Source of the DNA: an uncultured Collinsella sp.
GTDB lineage: Bacteria > Actinomycetota > Coriobacteriia > Coriobacteriales > Coriobacteriaceae
Length of the DNA stretch: 64,000 nucleotides
Assembly (NCBI GenBank): GCA_900541025.1
Contig: UQIL01000001.1
Location: 1-64,000, forward strand
Direction: 5' to 3'
This document shows positions 26,571-34,997 of the stretch, piece after piece; position 1 is the first letter of the stretch; each line of letters starts with the position of its first letter. Below the pieces are notes generated by a model, which saw nothing but the letters and a program-made list of their open reading frames with translations, made no database searches and was not told the DNA's origin. The position numbers were made by a program, and so were the translations under genes.

Positions 26571-26758
26571 GTTGGCCGCCTTTCTGCGTATTGGCCTGCT
26601 TAGATAGCGGAATCATATCATAGAAACGAACAGCTGTTCGAATGATTTGGCTGACAGATTGAGATGCGTGCGTTGTGTTTGGCGGTCGGCCTGACCCCAT
26701 CGATGATTTCTCTGCCTCCCCGGCGCCTCATCTATAGCTGCCGTTTCCCCATATAGAA

Positions 26759-26787
26759 CCTGCCAAAATAAACCCGTCCCTTTTTAG
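26759..26787 (-). repeat. Terminator-shaped repeat, copy 1 (reverse, truncated)
   Basis: Reverse-orientation copy of the repeat seen at 30315, 36676, 37914 and 47884: CCTGCCAAAATAAACCCGTC followed by CCTTTTTAG. The far arm is lost. Together with the forward copy at 30315 it brackets the ABC operon in inverted orientation. Confidence 0.65.
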
Positions 26788-26841
26788 TCGGTGCGAAATG
26801 GGTAATACTAAAGAGTTATCCGACCAGATGGGAACCGATCG

Positions 26842-27543
26842 ATGGCTTATATCGAATTCAAAGACGTCATCAAGGCATACGGCGAGGGCGACGCCCGCAT
26901 TCACGCACTCGACGGCGCGAGCTTTACGGTCGAGCGCGGCGAGCTCGCCATCATTTTGGGTGCTTCGGGTGCCGGCAAGACCACGGCGCTCAACATTCTG
27001 GGCGGCATGGATACGGCGACCTCCGGCACCGTGACGGTGGACGGGCGCGACGTGAGCTCCGCCAACGAGGCTCAGCTCGTGGAATACCGCCGCGCCGATG
27101 TCGGCTTTGTCTTCCAGTTCTACAATCTGGTCCCCAACCTGACGGCGCTCGAAAATGTTGAGCTTGCGGCGCAAATCTGCCCTGATTCGCTCGATGCCGA
27201 GCAAACGCTTCGTCAGGTTGGCCTGGGCGAGCGCCTGGGCAACTTTCCGGCACAGCTTTCGGGCGGCGAGCAGCAGCGCGTGTCCATTGCCCGCGCACTG
27301 GCAAAGAACCCCAAGCTGCTTTTGTGCGACGAGCCCACGGGTGCACTTGACTATAAAACCGGCAAGCAGATCTTGCAGCTGCTGCAGGACACTTGCCGCA
27401 AGCAGGGCATTACGGTCATCATCATCACCCACAACTCCGCGCTGGCGCCCATGGCCGATCGCCTGATCCGCTTTAAGAACGGTCGCGTGGAGAGCGAGAC
27501 GGTCCAGCAAAATCCCGTGCCTATCGAGACGATCGAGTGGTAG
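26842..27543 (+). CDS. MacB/LolD-type ABC transporter ATP-binding protein
   Basis: 233 residues. Walker A GASGAGKTT, Q-loop FVFQFYNLVPNL, signature LSGGEQQR, Walker B LLLCDEPTGALD and the switch histidine in IIITHN are all intact. This subfamily partners FtsX-type permeases and powers mechanotransmission or lipid/peptide export. Its end meets the permease gene that follows, so they form one operon. The ribosome-binding site is weak (GATGGGAA). No two-component system or lipoprotein is adjacent, so the substrate is not indicated. Confidence 0.92.
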   Translation: MAYIEFKDVIKAYGEGDARIHALDGASFTVERGELAIILGASGAGKTTALNILGGMDTATSGTVTVDGRDVSSANEAQLVEYRRADVGFVFQFYNLVPNLTALENVELAAQICPDSLDAEQTLRQVGLGERLGNFPAQLSGGEQQRVSIARALAKNPKLLLCDEPTGALDYKTGKQILQLLQDTCRKQGITVIIITHNSALAPMADRLIRFKNGRVESETVQQNPVPIETIEW

Positions 27544-27548
27544 CGCCC

Positions 27549-30314
27549 ATGGACCAAGACCGCCAAAACAGCCTACGCCGCGACGCGCAGAACACGGAGC
27601 GCGAGCAGGATTTTACGACCTACCGCACTGCCCAAAGCTCAAACGATATGGTGCCGACGGTTTTTCGCCGTGGCATCTACCGCACAATCCGAGGCAGTCT
27701 TAAGCGCTTTTTGTCAATCGTGGTCATCACCGCGCTTGGCGTGAGCGTGATGTGCGGCCTTAAGGCGGGTTGCGAGGACCTGTGTGATTCGGTTGATGCC
27801 TACTTCGACCAGCAGAATGTTTATGACATCAACGTGCAGTCGACCTATGGTCTGACCGATGACGATCTTGCTGCGATCCAAGAGGTCGATGGCGTCGAGA
27901 CGGCCGAGGGCATCTATACCGAGACCGCCTATACCGCCGTGGGTACAACGCGCGAGCGTGTCGTCGTACAGAGCCTCTCCAAAGAGAATATTGACCAACC
28001 GGTGCTAGTGCGCGGCGAGCTGCCCGAGACTTCGGGCGAAGTGGCAGTGACCTCACGTTTTTTGAAGGCTTCGGGCAAGAAAGTCGGCGATACGGTGAGC
28101 TTTGCCGCCAACGATGCGAGCTCGTCGAACCAAAGTGCCAAGGATCAATTTGCCGCGGGCGACTACACCATCACGGCCGAGGTTCTCGATCCCACTGATG
28201 TGAGCTCCGACTCGACAGTCAACGCCTTTCGCGCTGCTTCGGCGGCGGACTATAAGTTCTATGTGAGCGAGGACGCCGCGACATCTTCTTCCTACTCCGC
28301 GGTCCACGTGATCGTCGAGGGAGCCAAGAGCCTCAACTCCTATTCGGATTCCTACGCGGCAAAGATCAATGAGGTCAAGGGCAATATCGAGAAGATCCGC
28401 GAGGAGCGTGAGAAGGCGCGCGCCCAGGAGCTGACGGTCGACACGCCGGCGAGCTTGGACGCGGCTGAGCGTCAGGCGAATATGCTCTTTGGGATTGAGC
28501 AGGACAACATCAATCGCATGGCAGAGGGCAGCGAGGAGCGCGTGCAAGCGCAGACCGACCTGGATCAGCGCCGCGCCGCCGCCGACCAGCAGTTTGCCGA
28601 TGCCCGCGCCGAGCTTTCCGATCTGGGCGAATGCACCTGGTACATCCAGGACCGCGGCAATATCGCAAGCTACTCGAGCGTGGAGAGCGATAGCTCGTCA
28701 ATTGAGGCTATCGCCACGGTGTTCCCGTTCATCTTCTTTATCGTCGCCGTGCTCATCAGCCTTACCACCGCCACGCGTATGGTCGAGGAGGAGCGCACGC
28801 TCATCGGCCTGTATAAGGCGCTCGGCTATTCGCGCGGGCGCATCCTGTCCAAATACGTGGACTATGCGCTGTGGGCTTGTCTGATCGGCGGCGTGCTCGG
28901 CAACATCATCGGATTTGTGGGCCTGCCGCTGTTCCTGTTTACGGTGTTCGACGACATGTACTCACTGCCCCAGATGCTACTTTCGTACGACATCGTGTCC
29001 TCGATCGTTTCGGTGGCGCTGTTTGCCGTGGGCGTGGTGGGCGCCACGATTATCGCCTGCCGCCACGAGATGGCCGAGACCCCTGCCTCGCTCATGCGCC
29101 CCAAGGCGCCGCGTGCCGGCTCACGCATTCTGCTCGAGCGTATCGGATTTATCTGGCGCCGCATGGGCTTTTTGAACAAGGTGGCAGCGCGTAACCTGTT
29201 CCGCTACAAAAAGCGCGCCTTTATGACCATCTTCGGCATCGCCGGCTGCACGGCGCTCGTGATCTGCGGCATGGGCATTCGTGATACGTCGGTCGCGCTT
29301 TCGCCCAAGCAGTACGGCCACATCACACGCTACGACCTGCTGGCGGTTGCCAATCCCGACGATTTTTCGCAGACGTGCGCGGCGCTCGACGAGCGAAGCG
29401 CGGTCAAGGATTCCGGTGTGACCGTAACTTCGACGCTGCCGATCATGACCGACAACGTCACCTTTACATTCGGCGGAAAGAGCGAGACCGTGCAGCTGAT
29501 CGTGGTGCCCGATGACCGCACGAACGACCTGGACGACTACGTGTGTCTCGAGGACGAGTCCAAAGAGCCTCTATCTTTGCGCGACGGAGATGTGTATCTG
29601 AGCAAGAGTTCACAGCTGGTGCTGGGGATTCAGCCGGGCGATACAGCACACGTCCAGGATTCGTCACTCAACGTCGCCAAGGTCAAGATCAGCGACATCT
29701 CGCTCAACTATCTGGGCAACACACTCTATATGACGCAGGGCACCTATGAGCGCGCGTTCGGTCGAAGCGCACGCCTCAACGGCATCTTTGTGCTGCTTAA
29801 GGGCTCGTCGGCCGACCAGATTGCGTTTAGCAAGAAGCTTAAGAGCGACGGTTGGCTCACGATTTCGAGCACGGCCGAGCATTGGGAAAACTATGAGGCG
29901 AACTTTACGATTATCAATTCGGTCGTGGTGCTCGTGACCTTTATGGCGGCGTGCCTGTCGTTTGTGGTGGTGTTTACGCTGTCCAACACCAACATTTCGG
30001 AGCGCGAGCGCGAGCTGGCGACCATCAAGGTGCTGGGCTTCCGCCGTGGCGAGGTGCATCACTACGTCAACAAGGAGACGCTGATTCTTACGGTAATTGG
30101 CGCCGCGCTGGGCGTGCCACTGGGCGGCTTGCTGGCCGAGAGTTTTACGTACATTTTGCAGATGCCGTCGCTGTACTTTGATGTTGAGGTCGAGCCGCTA
30201 AGCTACGTGCTCGCCGTGGTGCTTTCCTTTGGCTTTACGTTTATCGTCAACCTCGCCACCAACCGTACCCTCAACAAGATCGACATGGTCGGTGCTCTCA
30301 AGAGCGCCGAGTAG
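27549..30314 (+). CDS. Large FtsX-domain ABC transporter permease
   Basis: 921 residues from the ATG at 27549; a GTG at 27537 would overlap the ATPase gene and add four residues, and neither has an obvious ribosome-binding site. It has one N-terminal membrane helix (LSIVVITALGVSVMCGL), an extracellular domain of about 350 residues with a coiled-coil portion (KGNIEKIREEREKARAQELT, QTDLDQRRAAADQQFADARA), a first FtsX core (FPFIFFIVAVLISLTTATRM), a second extracellular domain, and a second FtsX core (VVVLVTFMAACLSFVVVFTL ... VVLSFGFTFIVNLATNRTLN). This is the DUF214-type two-FtsX layout common in Gram-positives. The coiled coil in the first extracellular domain suggests contact with an external partner. 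Confidence 0.9.
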   Translation: MDQDRQNSLRRDAQNTEREQDFTTYRTAQSSNDMVPTVFRRGIYRTIRGSLKRFLSIVVITALGVSVMCGLKAGCEDLCDSVDAYFDQQNVYDINVQSTYGLTDDDLAAIQEVDGVETAEGIYTETAYTAVGTTRERVVVQSLSKENIDQPVLVRGELPETSGEVAVTSRFLKASGKKVGDTVSFAANDASSSNQSAKDQFAAGDYTITAEVLDPTDVSSDSTVNAFRAASAADYKFYVSEDAATSSSYSAVHVIVEGAKSLNSYSDSYAAKINEVKGNIEKIREEREKARAQELTVDTPASLDAAERQANMLFGIEQDNINRMAEGSEERVQAQTDLDQRRAAADQQFADARAELSDLGECTWYIQDRGNIASYSSVESDSSSIEAIATVFPFIFFIVAVLISLTTATRMVEEERTLIGLYKALGYSRGRILSKYVDYALWACLIGGVLGNIIGFVGLPLFLFTVFDDMYSLPQMLLSYDIVSSIVSVALFAVGVVGATIIACRHEMAETPASLMRPKAPRAGSRILLERIGFIWRRMGFLNKVAARNLFRYKKRAFMTIFGIAGCTALVICGMGIRDTSVALSPKQYGHITRYDLLAVANPDDFSQTCAALDERSAVKDSGVTVTSTLPIMTDNVTFTFGGKSETVQLIVVPDDRTNDLDDYVCLEDESKEPLSLRDGDVYLSKSSQLVLGIQPGDTAHVQDSSLNVAKVKISDISLNYLGNTLYMTQGTYERAFGRSARLNGIFVLLKGSSADQIAFSKKLKSDGWLTISSTAEHWENYEANFTIINSVVVLVTFMAACLSFVVVFTLSNTNISERERELATIKVLGFRRGEVHHYVNKETLILTVIGAALGVPLGGLLAESFTYILQMPSLYFDVEVEPLSYVLAVVLSFGFTFIVNLATNRTLNKIDMVGALKSAE

Positions 30315-30353
30315 CCTGCCAAAAAGGGACGGGTTTATTTTGGCAGGTTTTAT
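30315..30353 (+). repeat. Terminator-shaped repeat, copy 2
   Basis: CCTGCCAAAA and TTTTGGCAGG pair across the core GGGACGGGTTTA, followed by TTTTAT, so this copy has the form of an intrinsic terminator. It begins one base after the permease stop. The same sequence, with ATCNGGNCAAACG after it, recurs at 36676, 37914 and 47884. Confidence 0.75.
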
Positions 30354-30399
30354 CGGGGCAAACGCCGGACAACCATTAGGTGGCCCGGCGTTTGCCCCG
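30354..30399 (+). terminator. Strong hairpin terminator after the ABC operon
   Basis: CGGGGCAAACGCCGG (30354-30368) and CCGGCGTTTGCCCCG (30385-30399) form a perfect 15-bp stem followed by TTTTGC. It works for the plus-strand permease and may also end the converging minus-strand gene at 30431. Confidence 0.8.
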
Positions 30400-30430
30400 T
30401 TTTGCTGGGGATGTTTGTCGTTCAGCGCTC

Positions 30431-30751
30431 TTACTGACCAATCCAGTGTTGCGCATAGCTCTTAATGTCCTCGGTAAAACCGTCAAGGTCGTCAAGGGTG
30501 ATCACGCTGTCGATAAGCAAATTGGCTATCTCGCGGTGCATTGTGCTGCGGCGAATGTTGTTTGAAATTACGCCTGAGGACAGCTTGTCTCTATTGAGGC
30601 GCTCTTCTAGTGCCCAAAATCTACTGGACGCTTCGCTGTCGCCGTTCAGCATCTCAACGTACTGGCCGATGAGCTTTTCCATATAACGTTCTTGCCATTG
30701 GGGAAGCATTTTCTTAAACAGCTTCCAGTCGCTTTCGGCTACGTCGCGCAT
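30431..30751 (-). CDS. Small conserved hypothetical protein
   Basis: 106 residues from the ATG at 30751, which has GGAGGA five bases upstream; the longer frame to 30793 has no such site. All-helical and charged (MRDVAESDWKLFKKMLPQWQ ... FWALEERLNRDKLSSGV). It resembles a small soluble protein family that is common in gut Firmicutes and Actinobacteria but has no assigned function. No membrane segment or known motif. It converges on the ABC operon, with the terminator hairpin between. Confidence 0.75.
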   Translation of the reverse strand: MRDVAESDWKLFKKMLPQWQERYMEKLIGQYVEMLNGDSEASSRFWALEERLNRDKLSSGVISNNIRRSTMHREIANLLIDSVITLDDLDGFTEDIKSYAQHWIGQ

Positions 30752-30878
30752 ATGTCCTCCGCTCGTCAAATGGGCTTTCCATTTGCCTTTCATTCTATTT
30801 GGTTTTCGCTCGCAGGTGCGGATGAGAGGCTCTCTTAGTCTTCGAGATTGGGCTTGAATGGGTCGTATGCCACAAAAC

Positions 30879-31018
30879 GGGCCTATCTACTACGTTAAAT
30901 TGGATACCCTCATCCATGCCAGGAAAACGAAAAATAAAACCGCAGGTAGAAGGCCTGTCGATTTTCGAAAAAGGCGGTCATGGTTGGCCCCGCCGAGTTA
31001 AACGTAGTAGATGGCCCC
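30879..31018. repeat. 140-bp inverted-repeat element with GTAGTAGAT arms
   Basis: ATCTACTACGTTAAA (30885-30899, preceded by GGGCCT) pairs with TTAAACGTAGTAGAT (30998-31012, followed by GGCCCC). The interior carries CCATG/CATGG and CCGC/GCGG nested pairs and TCGATTTTCGA. It lies in the 450-base gap between the minus-strand genes starting at 30751 and ending at 31199, together with the next repeat. Confidence 0.6.
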
Positions 31019-31080
31019 TTTTCGTGGCGCGCGGTCAGCTCAATGCTAATCTTCGTGCCGGAACTGACCCAGTTGTTTGT

Positions 31081-31149
31081 AAGTTGCGGTGATATACGGA
31101 CTGTTTGGCGCTTTGGAGTCTCAAAACAGCCCCTATATCACCGCAACTT
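31081..31149. repeat. AGTTGCGGTG palindrome, copy 2
   Basis: AAGTTGCGGTGATATA (31081-31096) and TATATCACCGCAACTT (31134-31149) are perfect complements, with CTGTTTG/CAAAACAG pairing inside. It starts 50 bases after the stop of the minus-strand HTH gene. Related copies lie at 13271 and 38961. Confidence 0.7.
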
Positions 31150-31198
31150 GGAAGGGGCGGGCGGTGTCGGATGAGTGGCGCTGGCTGGTTGGGGCGGT

Positions 31199-32137
31199 TT
31201 AGGCCTGTTTGCGGCACTTCCATTGTTTGCGACACCAGCGCATGAGCGCCTTTACGATGGGAATCGTGATGAGGATGATCCATGCAGGATGGGGCTGTCC
31301 CAAACAGAGCCACATGTAGAGGAACCATGCAATGGCGGCTGCTGGATAGACGCATTCAATGAGCTTTGACAAATGGCGTTGGTCGATAAAGTCGCCAAGC
31401 GCGTAATAGACGGGAATCAAAAAGACGAGGAAGAGCCCCGTAGCCCATGTGCCGTAGACGATGCCGAGCACCAGATAGGCGAGGGCGACAAGCGCGGGGA
31501 AGGGGAATTTGTTCCATGTACGTCCGACCTTGGTGTGGAAATGCTTGCCATGATGGTCGAGCTTGTCGTGTGCTTCCTTCCAGCTGGAAAACGTCTCGTC
31601 GTCGATGGTGACGGTGCCGTCGTCATTGGTATACACGCTATGTCCATCGTCCTCAAGCGTATCGATATGCAATCCGCCTGGCCCCACATGCACCTCTTCG
31701 CCCTTGCGCTCGTTGGTCACATGGATGCCGCTCCAGCCAACATGGACTTCCTCGCCTTTATTGGGATCAATGACGTGGATGCCGCGCGCGAGGGAAATAT
31801 CGACAAGTGGTTTGTCGCCGCAATCGGCGTGCTCAGTAGAAGCCTCAGCCTCCTCAGCCCTATCTGAAGCTTTGGCGCCGGCGTCGCTGTCCTGTGCCTC
31901 ATCATCAGCCTGCGAGTCGTCAGTGCTATCCACTGCCTCCCCATACAACAGCTCATCCAGCGACACGCCATACAGCGCGGCGAGCGCAATAAGGTTATCG
32001 GTATCGGGCGAGGATTCGCTGCGTTCCCATTTACTGACAGCCTGACGACTCACACCCAGCTGGGCGGCAAACGCCTCCTGAGAAAGCCCGGCAGCCTTGC
32101 GGCGATCAACGAGCCGCTGCGCCATCGCAAGATCCAT
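31199..32137 (-). CDS. XRE regulator fused to an acidic linker, beta repeats and membrane helices
   Basis: 312 residues from MDLAMAQRLVDRRKAAGLSQ, with AAAGGAA upstream. Residues 1-60 are a Cro/C1 helix-turn-helix (EAFAAQLGVSRQAVSKWERS). Residues about 70-115 are highly acidic and disordered. Next come two near-identical beta units (KGEEVHVGWSGIHV, KGEEVHVGPGGLHI) and a third weaker one. From about residue 215 there are three or four membrane helices (FPALVALAYLVLGIVYGTWA ... AWIILITIPIVKALMRW). A DNA-binding domain tied to the membrane suggests a sensor that reads an envelope signal. The target genes are not evident. An imperfect ACCGGTAGC repeat near 32193 and 32249 upstream may be its control site. 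Confidence 0.8.
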   Translation of the reverse strand: MDLAMAQRLVDRRKAAGLSQEAFAAQLGVSRQAVSKWERSESSPDTDNLIALAALYGVSLDELLYGEAVDSTDDSQADDEAQDSDAGAKASDRAEEAEASTEHADCGDKPLVDISLARGIHVIDPNKGEEVHVGWSGIHVTNERKGEEVHVGPGGLHIDTLEDDGHSVYTNDDGTVTIDDETFSSWKEAHDKLDHHGKHFHTKVGRTWNKFPFPALVALAYLVLGIVYGTWATGLFLVFLIPVYYALGDFIDQRHLSKLIECVYPAAAIAWFLYMWLCLGQPHPAWIILITIPIVKALMRWCRKQWKCRKQA

Positions 32138-32386
32138 GGCAGTTCCTTTCATGTGGTGACCGTAATCGAATGAGCCGAGTATGCCGAGAACAACCGGTAG
32201 CGACCACCATTTCTAGTTAGAATCTGCCCCAACCCTACCGCAACTACCGGTAGCAACCCCTAACGACCAGCCATTTCAGGACAAATGTCAGTGCTACTCT
32301 CAGCTAAGAGCCTGCAACATCCCAAAATCTCAGCCCACGCACCCGCAGCAAGAAGACGAATAGCCCCGGCCTCCCCAGTTACCGCA

Positions 32387-32507
32387 GGAGGCCCCAGGGC
32401 TTACCTCCCAAATCTTTCCGCAGGACGGAAGGACCCCGCCGCGCGAAGCGCACGGCGGGGTCCTGACATGTCCGAGGACGATTTGGGAGGTAAGCCCTGG
32501 GGCCTCC
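32387..32507 (-). repeat. Bipartite palindromic element, copy 4 (downstream of pfkA)
   Basis: Perfect 28-bp outer arms (32387-32414 and 32480-32507) and a 12-bp inner stem AGGACCCCGCCG (32430-32441 with 32453-32464) with the same GCGCTTCGCG tip as copy 2. On the pfkA strand the internal loops are GTCCTCGGACATGTC and TCCGTCCTGCGGAAA. It starts 23 bases after the pfkA stop. Confidence 0.85.
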
Positions 32508-32530
32508 GATGGGGGCGGTTGCAGCCGAGG

Positions 32531-33610
32531 CTATTCGTCGCCGAAGCTGATGCCCAACGCCTTGGCCTCGCGTACCAGGTCGCTCTGGGGATCGACATAC
32601 TTGAGCTTGCCGGCGACATCCTCGAGCGGCATGTGGCACATCTTGCCGTCACGCAGGGCAATCATGTAGCCAAACTCGCCGCGCAGGCAGCCGAGTGCCG
32701 CCTCGACGCCGCACTGGGTCGCAAAGATGCGGTCCTGGGCGTCGGGCTGACCGCCGCGCTGCGTGTGGCCGGGGATGGCGACGCGGGTCTCGCGACCGGT
32801 CTTGGCCTCGATCTCCTTGGCGATGTCGTAGACAATCGACGGGCTCGTACGCTCGGCGAGCTTCTTCTTGTACTCCTTCTTGGACAGCGCCGCGTCCTCC
32901 TTGGAGATAGCGCCCTCGGCGACGGCTACGATGGTAAAGCGGCTGCCGGTCTCCATGCGATGCTCGATGGTCTTGATGACGTTATCCATGTCGTAGGGGA
33001 TCTCGGGAATCAGGATGACGTCCGCGCCGCCCGCGACGCCGGCGTACAGCGGGATCCAGCCAACCTTGTGGCCCATGATCTCGATGACGAACACGCGCCC
33101 ATGGCTCGAAGCGGTGGTGTGGATGTCGTCGATGCATTTGGTAGCGACGTCGATGGCGCTTGTAAAACCAAACGTCATCTCGGTGCCCCAGGTGTCGTTA
33201 TCGATGGTCTTGGGCAGGGCGATAACGTTGAGGCCTTCTTCGCGCAGACGGTTAGCGGTCTTGGTGGAACCGTTGCCGCCCAGCATAAACAGGCAGTCGA
33301 GCTGCAGCTTGTGATAGGTGTGGACCATCGCGGGTACCTTCTCGACGCCGTCGGCCTCGGGAATGTCCAGACGCTTGAACGGCGTACGGCTCGTGCCCAG
33401 GATGGTGCCGCCGCGGGTGAGGATGCCGCTAAAATCGGCGGGCGACATGACGCGGAACCTGCTGTAGATAAGGCCCTGGTAGCCGTCCTCAAAACCGTAG
33501 ATCTCGATAGGCTCTTCGCTATTGGTCATGAGCGTTTTGACGATGCCGCGCATGGTGGCGTTGAGCGCCTGGCAGTCGCCGCCACTAGTAAGAAGACCGA
33601 TCCTGAGCAT
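32531..33610 (-). CDS. pfkA: 6-phosphofructokinase
   Basis: Commits fructose-6-phosphate to glycolysis. 359 residues, ATG with GGAAGGA upstream. N-terminal GLLTSGGDCQALNATMRG, phosphate-donor loop LGGNGST (residues 110-116), catalytic PKTIDND (133-139) and EIMGHKVGW are clear. Two donor-site residues are mixed. The loop keeps the Gly found in ATP enzymes (E. coli GGDGS), but with Asn replacing Asp. The catalytic motif is PKTIDND, with the Lys typical of pyrophosphate-dependent and long actinobacterial forms, where E. coli has PGTIDND. The phosphoryl donor therefore cannot be fixed from sequence. It is transcribed alone, with a leader hairpin at 33649. Confidence 0.93.
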   Translation of the reverse strand: MLRIGLLTSGGDCQALNATMRGIVKTLMTNSEEPIEIYGFEDGYQGLIYSRFRVMSPADFSGILTRGGTILGTSRTPFKRLDIPEADGVEKVPAMVHTYHKLQLDCLFMLGGNGSTKTANRLREEGLNVIALPKTIDNDTWGTEMTFGFTSAIDVATKCIDDIHTTASSHGRVFVIEIMGHKVGWIPLYAGVAGGADVILIPEIPYDMDNVIKTIEHRMETGSRFTIVAVAEGAISKEDAALSKKEYKKKLAERTSPSIVYDIAKEIEAKTGRETRVAIPGHTQRGGQPDAQDRIFATQCGVEAALGCLRGEFGYMIALRDGKMCHMPLEDVAGKLKYVDPQSDLVREAKALGISFGDE

Positions 33611-33648
33611 GATGAATCCTTCCGGGCAAGTTATAACATGCGCATAAG

Positions 33649-33681
33649 TTTACCCCCGCACACTGTTGATGCGGAGGTAAA
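33649..33681 (-). promoter_or_regulatory. Hairpin in the pfkA leader
   Basis: TTTACCCCCGCA (33649-33660) pairs with TGCGGAGGTAAA (33670-33681) with one mismatch (a G-U wobble if read as minus-strand RNA). It lies 39 bases upstream of the pfkA start and 70 bases after the stop of the amidohydrolase gene. No T-run follows on the minus strand, so a leader or processing element is as likely as a terminator. Confidence 0.5.
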
Positions 33682-33750
33682 ACGTGTTAGCTCAAGCGTA
33701 TAGAAATGTAAGCAACGTCAGGCGAGCGTAAGGTCGACGGGCCTGGCTCC

Positions 33751-34836
33751 TTACAGTGCGAAGGTGTCGACGTCGCCCCAGTGGCGGCGCAGCGTGATGG
33801 CGGCAGCGGGCTCGGTGTTGTCAAAGACGACCGACCACTGCGTGTTGCTGGTGATGTCTTCCGGATTGGGCTCTTGCGCCGCAGCGCGTAGGGCCTTCCA
33901 AGCGACTGTCTCGCCTTGGGCACCGGCATGGGCGTCAAGGACATCGGCGATTGCGACGGCGCGCTCTTTACCATGGCCCAGCTCGCCGTTCTTTTGGTTG
34001 GGGAGCACCTCGTCACCATAGCAGGCGTAGAAGTTCGTGACCTGGCGTACGGGCGTCGCCTTGCATGCACGGTCGGGATCGCGCGGATCCCACTCCACCA
34101 CTCGCGCGTCACCGGCGGCGTCGTTGATAAAGAAGTGATAGTCGCGTCCGGCCATGGCGTGCATGTCGTAGGCAGAAAGCAGGTCGACGGCCTCCTGCGT
34201 GGTAGCCGCGCGGTCGAGCACCAGGCGGATGGCGAGCGAGGTATTGATGACGGGGCGTTGCGTGTCCTGGTCACAGGGCTTGGAATCCAGGGTGAGCACG
34301 GCAATGGACACGCCGCATTCGTTGACACCGTCGAGTTGGGCAAACGGGCCCATCAACGCCGCGACGCGTCCGGCGACGGAGTCAAGTGGAGTGTTGGCGC
34401 CCAGGTTATTGAGGGCCGCAAAGCCGATGGAGGCATAGCCGTCGCGCGGGTGATTGCGCACCAGCAGCGCCGAGGTGTCGTCCTTAAAGTCGTAATTGCG
34501 ACCGGTGCGCACGCGGCCTTCGGCATCTACGGCGACAAAAGCGCTGCAGGCAAACTGGGGCGCCTGGACATGTGCCGGCACGCCGGGGAGCACCTGCGCC
34601 ACCACGGCATCGATGTAGGCCTGGTCGTCGCGCACGCCAGCGGCGATGATGCGGTCAAGGTCGTAGTCGTAGGCGATATCGATCGCGTACAGGTCATAGC
34701 CATCCGCGTAGCCGGTCAAGCGTTTGAGTGACGCGGCGGACTTGATTTGTTTGCGATAAACGATACCGGTGGCAGCGGCAAGGCCGACGGCGACTCCCGC
34801 GACACCGCAGGCGATGGCAATGTTACGTGGCTTCAT
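33751..34836 (-). CDS. Membrane-anchored linear amide C-N hydrolase (bile salt hydrolase/acylase superfamily)
   Basis: 361 residues, ATG with AAAGGAG upstream. An N-terminal membrane anchor (IAIACGVAGVAVGLAAATGI) and a pro-region of about 70 residues precede the Ntn-hydrolase core. The predicted nucleophile is Cys97 in QFACSAFVAV, followed by GRNYDF and a downstream NTQWSVVFD, the usual acylase/choloylglycine hydrolase motifs. Unlike cytoplasmic bile salt hydrolases, whose Cys follows the initiator Met, this one must be released by cutting before Cys97. It should act outside the membrane on an amide such as a conjugated bile acid, an N-acyl amino acid or a penicillin-like compound. Substrate not determined. 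Confidence 0.82.
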   Translation of the reverse strand: MKPRNIAIACGVAGVAVGLAAATGIVYRKQIKSAASLKRLTGYADGYDLYAIDIAYDYDLDRIIAAGVRDDQAYIDAVVAQVLPGVPAHVQAPQFACSAFVAVDAEGRVRTGRNYDFKDDTSALLVRNHPRDGYASIGFAALNNLGANTPLDSVAGRVAALMGPFAQLDGVNECGVSIAVLTLDSKPCDQDTQRPVINTSLAIRLVLDRAATTQEAVDLLSAYDMHAMAGRDYHFFINDAAGDARVVEWDPRDPDRACKATPVRQVTNFYACYGDEVLPNQKNGELGHGKERAVAIADVLDAHAGAQGETVAWKALRAAAQEPNPEDITSNTQWSVVFDNTEPAAAITLRRHWGDVDTFAL

Positions 34837-34997
34837 GGCGGCTCCTTTCGTCCTGTTAGCGTAATTGTCGCAAAAGGAGTGCGGGCATGATGGCTCAACT
34901 TGGCGAGTGGCGCGGAATTAAGCACGGAATGAAGAGTGCGGCGCTGGCGTGGCGGGGTATGCTGGAGGGGATCATCAGCCCAGCGAAAGGGGAGAGC

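Noticed and set aside
26759..30353. Composite transposon carrying the ABC operon
   Set aside because: The flanking inverted copies are suggestive, but no transposase or target-site duplication is visible and one copy is truncated; kept only as a possibility under the repeat finding.
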